Source: Cercozoa sp. M6MM (lineage: Eukaryota > Endomyxa: Ascetosporea). Taken from it: a stretch of 26,273 bases of DNA. A model generated the notes under the pieces. It saw only the letters and a list, made by a program, of their open reading frames with translations, searched no databases and was not told the DNA's origin. The stretch's first letter is position 1; every line of letters begins with the position of its first letter. The DNA lies in NCBI GenBank assembly GCA_040357565.1, contig JBDODJ010000150.1; one strand, given 5' to 3'. Positions 21,026 to 26,273 of the stretch are shown here, piece by piece. A program made the translations under genes and the position numbers.

Positions 21026-21322
21026 TCTTGAACTGAATGCAACTTGCGCACCACGTCACACACAATATAGACAGCTGAAAAAGCAGAGCAAGGATAAACG
21101 CCTTGATCCCAGGATGATTGAGCCAACGAAGAAGAAGTGAGCGATTTTGGCACTCACGACCGATCACAGACCTCCGGAGGCTGCATCACGTGCGAACAGA
21201 CATAGGGAGTGCCCCAGGCACTTTTGTCGAGGTGCCAAGTGATTTGAGTTGTAAATTGGAAAAGCGACTCCAGGGATTATTGAATAAATATATGGTCGCG
21301 TTGTCTCATTTATGTGCAGGCG
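21026..21322. promoter_or_regulatory. divergent upstream region of HSD17B10 and BUB gene
   Basis: About 300 bases between two oppositely directed start codons. TAAATATAT at 21285-21293 lies about 35 bases before the BUB ATG. A TGTGCAG|GCG directly ahead of that ATG could be a leader-intron acceptor, in which case the protein may start further upstream. No other motif stands out. Confidence 0.4.
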
Positions 21323-21883
21323 ATGGAACCGTCCGAGCGAGCGCGAATCCTGAGTGCACGGCAGAGAGGTACCCTCGTTTAAAGGCTCACCTTGTACTTG
21401 CATGCTCTTGATTATCAGGTGAGTCGGCGATTGGATTGTGGCGGCAGGTGTTCAAGAGACTGCAGGTAGTAAAATCCTGTGTTTTAGTACAGTTTTATGA
21501 ACCTTTTGGCTTAGACGAAAGGAAGGAGCCCACGGAAGGACAAGTTGCTGCTTTCCTTGGTGCGCTTCAGTTTTTGTGTTTGCTATTGTTAGTTTGGAAC
21601 TGGTGCAGATCGAGGAATGTATCGAGCACGCTGACACAACTGCATTGATCGATGACGTTGCCTTTTGCAAGGTGCGACTTTTCTCTGCTTGTGCATTGGT
21701 CTCATTGATTGGCTAGAAGTAAACCACACGCGCAGGTGCACGTTCTCCGTGCGAATCTTCAGTCGAAACCAGCACAAGCAGCGGCGCTTCTGGGCCGACT
21801 TCACGACAATCAGCAGGTAGGCTAACTCTTCGCTTTGTTGAGATCAAAACACACACACGTGTGTGTGTGCGTGTGTGTGTGTG

Positions 21884-21935
<52 letters not shown>

Positions 21936-24900
21936 TTCTGACACATCGGCACGTACCTGATAGTTCCCGCACGTGGCACTTTTCTACCGTGCCTGGGCCA
22001 TCGCACTCGAGCAGAACGGCGACTACACTGGCGTTGAGAACGCTTTCGCCGCTGCTATGGTACGGCGTACTTTTCCTTTCGACTTGCTTTAATGTGTCTC
22101 TGTGTGTTTTATGCTGCAGGAACAGAGGGCACAGCCGATGGAGTCATTGCTGACGGCACGTGAGGTATGGTTTCACTTGGTAGTTGGAAGGGGTGGTAAT
22201 GGAGAGCAAGTGAATGGAGGTAGGCCTTCCACAAGCGACTGCAGAGGAGGCGACAGCTCGCGCAGAGAGAGTCAGCACTGCCGCAGAAGCGACACCGCTC
22301 GTTGGCACCGTCGACGGCAGCCGCCAAGGCCAACGCACTGACGCGACTCTTTCGCGAGCAGGGACTGCAGCAACAGCAGCGGTACACAACCACGCTCTGG
22401 TCCATTTGTACCTGTCTTGGTCCATGTGTACCTGGTCTGTCTTGTCCCTACTCAGTGCGATGAAGCGGCGTCGACAGCGGCAGCTGAAGGAACGCGTCGC
22501 TTTCGACACGCGCATTCTCGTCGATGAGGAGGGCAGTGTCATGTGGTACGCTATGGTCCCTTGATCGCTGTGTGGGTGACCACTGACCACTGTGAGTCAT
22601 CACTATGAGTCATCACTGTGAATAAGCACTGTGAGTGACCACTGTGAGTCTGACATATGTGCGATCAGTTTCGAGGAGGCACGTGCGTTGTTTCAGCTAC
22701 GCAAGGGCTGCTACCCGCGACTCTTTCGCGTGCGTCGGAGCGACTTTGATCGCGACCTCATGGGTAGTTTTATATCCCCCTACTTCCATTTACTTGACTC
22801 TACCTTTGTACAGGGGACGACATGTACGACTCAGAGTCAGAGTCAGGCATGGACACGGACACGGATGTACAGTCTCTTCTGCTGTACACAAAGTTTCCTT
22901 ATGCATACACACACAGGGCGAAACCTCGACTGAAACTGCAGGTCGTGTGCATAGTGTAGCTCTATCTTTAGCCCTTCTGTCTCGTTTATCCTTCTTTACC
23001 TCCCTTCACCCCTCCCTGTAGCGAATCAACCTGGACACGATCTTGGGCGACCCGACAATTGTGCTGCGCGACAAAGTCAACCTTCCACAACCACGGCAGG
23101 AAAAACAACAACAGGAAAAACACCAACAGGAAAAACACCAACTGGAAAAACAACGACGCGAAAAACAACAACAGCAGTTGCTTCAGAGGGATCAACGCCG
23201 ACTGTCGACGCTGCACGAGGAGCAGGAGGAGTCATACCCCCAGTATAACAACAAGCCTGTCGGTGACACTGACGGTGCGATCAATCAGCAGCAGACTGAC
23301 GGTGCGATCGATCAGCAGACTGACGGTGTCACTGCTGACGGTGAGATACCGGGCGACACGTGCACCTTCAAATTCAACACGGTCGATCTGCGGCGCTGTC
23401 AGCAGCAGGCGCAGTCACTGGCTGAGGAGGTGCCTCCCCCCTTGACCCCTCTTACTCCCACCCTTGCCCTTTACCCCTCTTACCCCTCCCTTATTCCCTT
23501 TACCCCTCTTACTCCCTTCCTTATCCTCTTTACCCCTCTCCCCCAGGTGAAGAAAGAGCAAGAGCTAGCGAACCCGTTTTTGCCGACGCGACAGGCACTT
23601 GCGTTTCGCGATGACGAGGCTGCTGATGGTGCGTGGTTTCCCCCCCCCCCCCGCTCCCTTTACCCCCCCCCCCCGTGTTGCGGTAGCAGACAACAGCGTC
23701 AGCGGCGGCGCCGCGGTGGACGAAATGATCGATTTTCTGAGCACTTCGCATCGCGCGCCGTCCAAGCACAATGCGCGTGTCGAGGTACTTCCCCCTCTCG
23801 CCCAACACCCCCTTTCCTTGTTCCTTCAGCTTTTTCTTAATTCCCAACACGTTGTACCCCCCATTTACCTTCCCTTCCTGTCATTTTGTTCTTCCTTTAC
23901 CTCATCTTACCTCCCCTTTACAGCCCAATTTACACCCCATTAAACACCCCTCTCCACAGCAAGCGCAGCAGACGCTGCCGCCGCTGCCGTTCGAAGAACC
24001 GACGGCGCAGCCGCTGCTGGTACCGCCGCGGCCAGGCGACGACGACGCGCACGAGGACTCTCGCATGTGCTCTCTCTCTCTCTCTCTATCAGTCGGTGTG
24101 TATCGGTCAGAGTGTGTGTCAGTCTGTGTGTGTGTGTCAGCTGGGATGGTGTCCGTGTGTGTTTGGTGAGGACAGTGAGACGGCCGGCGAACCCGTGGAC
24201 CTTGGTCTGTCGCTCGGCGAAATGGTCGGCGTCGGCGACGTCTCCATGCGCGTCGCCGACGACGATGAGAACGAGGCGCCGACGCGGTACGTTTTTGCCC
24301 CTTATTCCCTAACCCCTCCCCCTATCTCCCCCTATATACCCCGGTCCAGGCGACTACTGGAGGCGCAGGACATGGTGCGCGAAATGTTCGACCCGCAGAC
24401 ACTTGGTGCGGCGTTTGCCTTCTCTTTACCCCCCTTCTCCTGTCTTACCTTACCCCTTCCATAGATGACTTTGGCGACGAAGTGCTGCCGCGAACGAGTG
24501 TGTCTAGTCTCCAGTGTAATACATACAGTGTAGCACATACGGACAGACTTGTGTGCAGACAGGAACGAGCGCGAGGTGTCGATGGCGTCGCCGTCGCTGT
24601 CGCTGTCGTCGCGGGTACACACACACACACATGCACACACACACACACCAGGCTTGTTGACAACAGTGCCTAGTAGTGGACCAGATACCTACTGTATATG
24701 TGTGTGTCTGTGAGTAGCAGGTGCACGTGTCGTCGTCGGTGACAGCGCTGCGACGGCAGACGGTGGACCCGTTCGACCGCGAGGTGCGACGACAGCAGCT
24801 GCGACGCGCCGTGACGACGCCGGCTGAGCAACGGCATCTCCGCGCGGACGAGAGCTACGGCGCGGCCTGGTGGCAGCAGCGGCTCCGCGCGGCGCGGCAG

Positions 24901-26223
24901 CAGGCGGAGCGGCCGCGACAGCAGCGTTTCTCGCTGGCGCGCGTCGTGGCTGACCTGCGCAGCCGCGCGGCTCTGGTCGACATGGAGCTCTCTGACGAGT
25001 GCACGCTCTGCGTCGAGCGCATCGTCAGCGACACCGTCACTGGCACTGGTACCACTCTGGAAACCCTATTGATACCACACACGGGGGTAGGTGGGGGACC
25101 CTGTTGATTCCACGGTGACGCAGGCATCAGGCGGACTGAATTGGACGCCGACTGCGTCGACTGCGCCGTCGGCTCCGACGACGAAACACTGCGTGTCACT
25201 GTGGCTGCCGGTACTCTTACCCCCTTGCGTACCCCCTTTACCCCTGCCCCTTATCTCCCTCTTACTCCCTTAATCCCCATCCACAGGTATCACGAATGAG
25301 AACACATCGCGACCGCTGAGCGAGGAGGAGAAACTGGTACACTTGTGTGGCTTTTGGTACTTGATGTGCAGAGTGGGGGAGGAGGGTCTGCACACATCCG
25401 CGCGGAAGCAGGAGGAGCTGCGTGCGTATATGCAAGGTGTGACACTGCGCGAGACATTGACGCAGCAGGAGGCGTCGCTGCTGGTGCTGCCGCGGCGTGC
25501 CTTTGTGTTTCCGCACGTGGTGGTGAGCCTAGCCGATCGAGCGCACGGCGCGCTGTCGCTGCGACGCATCTTGGAGTGCTACCGGCGACGCCAACAGCGC
25601 ATACCGGAGGACGTGGCCTTGCTGCTGACATTGGACATGCTGCGAGCCACACAGGCACTGCATCGCCGTGGTCTGCTGCACTGCCGCCTGTCTCCTGACG
25701 CCTTCCTGTTTAGACGCTCGCACGAGTACCCTATCCTGCACCCTGTCCCTGTACCGTCCCTCCTGTGTTTGCTACCTCCCTCTTGCTGTAAGGGAGCTGC
25801 GCACTGACTGGACACCGGAACGACAAGGCGCATGGCAGCACACCGGCCTCGCTTTGGTAGAGTCTATGTGTCTGGATTAGGGAGGATACAGAGAGAAAGA
25901 TAGAGATGACTGTGCGAGGGTAGAGGTACGCCGAGGACGCCGTGATTCGACCCATGTACCCGGCGCACTGCTTCTTCACGCACGGCGACACCAAGGCCAG
26001 TGCCGACGGCGAGGACCGACGCGTGACGTCGCTGCCGCTGTCGGAGTGGACACTCGAGATCGATGCCGTCGGCATTGTGGGCTGCGTCTACGCCATGCTG
26101 CGCGGTCCCGACAGCGGCAACGTCGAGCTGCGCGCCGCTCCCGACGACCACGGACTCGTGCTGCGCTCGCCGCTGCCGCGCGACCTTCGGCACGCCGGCC
26201 TGTGGGCTCAGATACTCGAGTAA
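21323..26223 (+). CDS. BUB1/BUB1B: spindle checkpoint protein BUB1/BUBR1 (MadBub) with degenerate kinase domain
   Basis: Mitotic checkpoint protein of kinetochores. Exons: 21323-21368, 21419-21465, 21609-21671, 21736-21816, 21964-22059, 22120-22164, 22236-22381, 22456-22545, 22669-22763, 22814-22866, 22917-22946, 23022-23429, 23547-23628, 23690-23784, 23960-24066, 24176-24286, 24350-24405, 24465-24515, 24559-24614, 24721-25048, 25124-25210, 25287-25336, 25412-25725, 25793-25867, 25926-26223; 969 codons plus TAA. Order: the TPR-like Mad3/BUB1 region (ALFYRAWAIALEQNGDY, EQRAQPMESLL), a Bub3-binding GLEBS-like FEEARALF, LGDPTI, a Gln/Glu/Lys-rich segment, then a kinase-like C-terminus (VDPFDREVRRQQL, LLHCRLSPDAFLF, TGLALVESM, LEIDAVGIVGCVYAML). 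Catalytic Asp, DFG and the beta-3 Lys are missing, so it is probably a pseudokinase like BUBR1. No KEN box was found; the N-terminus may lack an exon. The stop may instead be a GTAATA donor, since the family usually runs further. Confidence 0.9.
21849..21934 (+). repeat. (AC)n-(GT)n palindromic microsatellite in BUB intron
   Basis: A short AC run meets a long GT run at ACACGTGT, so the centre is a perfect palindrome able to fold. It lies in the intron after the HVLRANLQSK exon. Confidence 0.95.
22382..22455 (+). repeat. BUB intron of GGTCCATTTGTACCTG units
   Basis: Begins GTACACAACC and contains two GGTCCATNTGTACCTG units, ending TACTCAG. Same family as the PSD intron 7829-7976 and the REV3 intron 1090-1199, in the same sense relative to transcription. 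Confidence 0.8.
23264..23346 (+). repeat. TDG-coding repeat in BUB gene
   Basis: Units of CACTGACGGTG and GACTGACGGTGCGATCGATC encode TDGAINQQ, TDGAIDQ and TDGVTADG. The nucleotide unit is the same as in the REV3 repeat at 1866-1962, although the proteins are unrelated. Confidence 0.8.
23430..23546 (+). repeat. BUB intron of CCCTTTACCCCTCTTA units
   Basis: C-rich tandem array of TTTACCCCT and CTTACTCCC words between the LAEE and VKKEQELANPF exons. Others of this type in the gene are 22947-23021, 23629-23689, 23785-23959, 24287-24349, 24406-24464 and 25211-25286. Confidence 0.85.
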
Positions 26224-26228
26224 TAGCT

Positions 26229-26230
<2 letters not shown>

Positions 26231-26273
<43 letters not shown>
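26231..26273. repeat. (CA)n microsatellite at window end
   Basis: Pure CA run from just after the BUB stop to the last base; its true length is not visible. Confidence 0.97.

Overview
The window is nuclear DNA from an intron-dense eukaryote, most likely a protist. Bacterial DNA is ruled out: every gene is split into many short exons by introns of about 35-350 bases with AG acceptors. Coding sequence is GC-rich. I cannot name the lineage. The gene set (REV3, a C2-type phosphatidylserine decarboxylase, Sec15, HSD17B10, MadBub) is pan-eukaryotic. I saw no tRNA, rRNA, CRISPR array or transposon protein gene.

Layout: (1) 25-2680, plus strand, the last ten exons of REV3, the DNA polymerase zeta catalytic subunit (5' end outside the window). 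(2) 3629-9485, minus strand, a PSD2-like phosphatidylserine decarboxylase with an N-terminal membrane anchor and C2 domain. (3) 10006-14051, plus, exocyst subunit Sec15 (EXOC6). (4) 15635-18692, plus, a three-finger zinc-finger protein with a polyglutamine tail. (5) 19415-21025, minus, HSD17B10-like short-chain dehydrogenase. (6) 21323-26223, plus, a BUB1/BUBR1 (MadBub) checkpoint protein whose kinase-like domain lacks the catalytic residues. REV3/PSD and ZnF/HSD are convergent pairs; PSD/SEC15 and HSD/BUB are divergent pairs sharing about 520 and 300 bases of upstream DNA. The genes belong to unrelated pathways (translesion synthesis, lipid synthesis, exocytosis, mitochondrial oxidation, spindle checkpoint), so the grouping looks incidental.

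The gene models were read by eye by joining exons at GT/AG borders with phase checked. REV3, SEC15, HSD17B10, ZnF and BUB each give one open frame of whole codons. In PSD the stretch 8250-9085 remains approximate.

The most unusual material is in the introns. Many are built from a few repeat families shared between genes, usually in the same orientation relative to transcription: C-rich TTTACCCC arrays; CACGTG/GACTGGGTGACC units ending in the same CACGTGCGCAG acceptor; and GGTCCAT/TGTACCTG units. About half start with GTAC instead of GTRAGT. This resembles introner-like intron families. Other points of note are a cluster of GGTAATTACC palindromes between REV3 and PSD, a hairpin after SEC15, and a TDG-coding repeat in two unrelated proteins.
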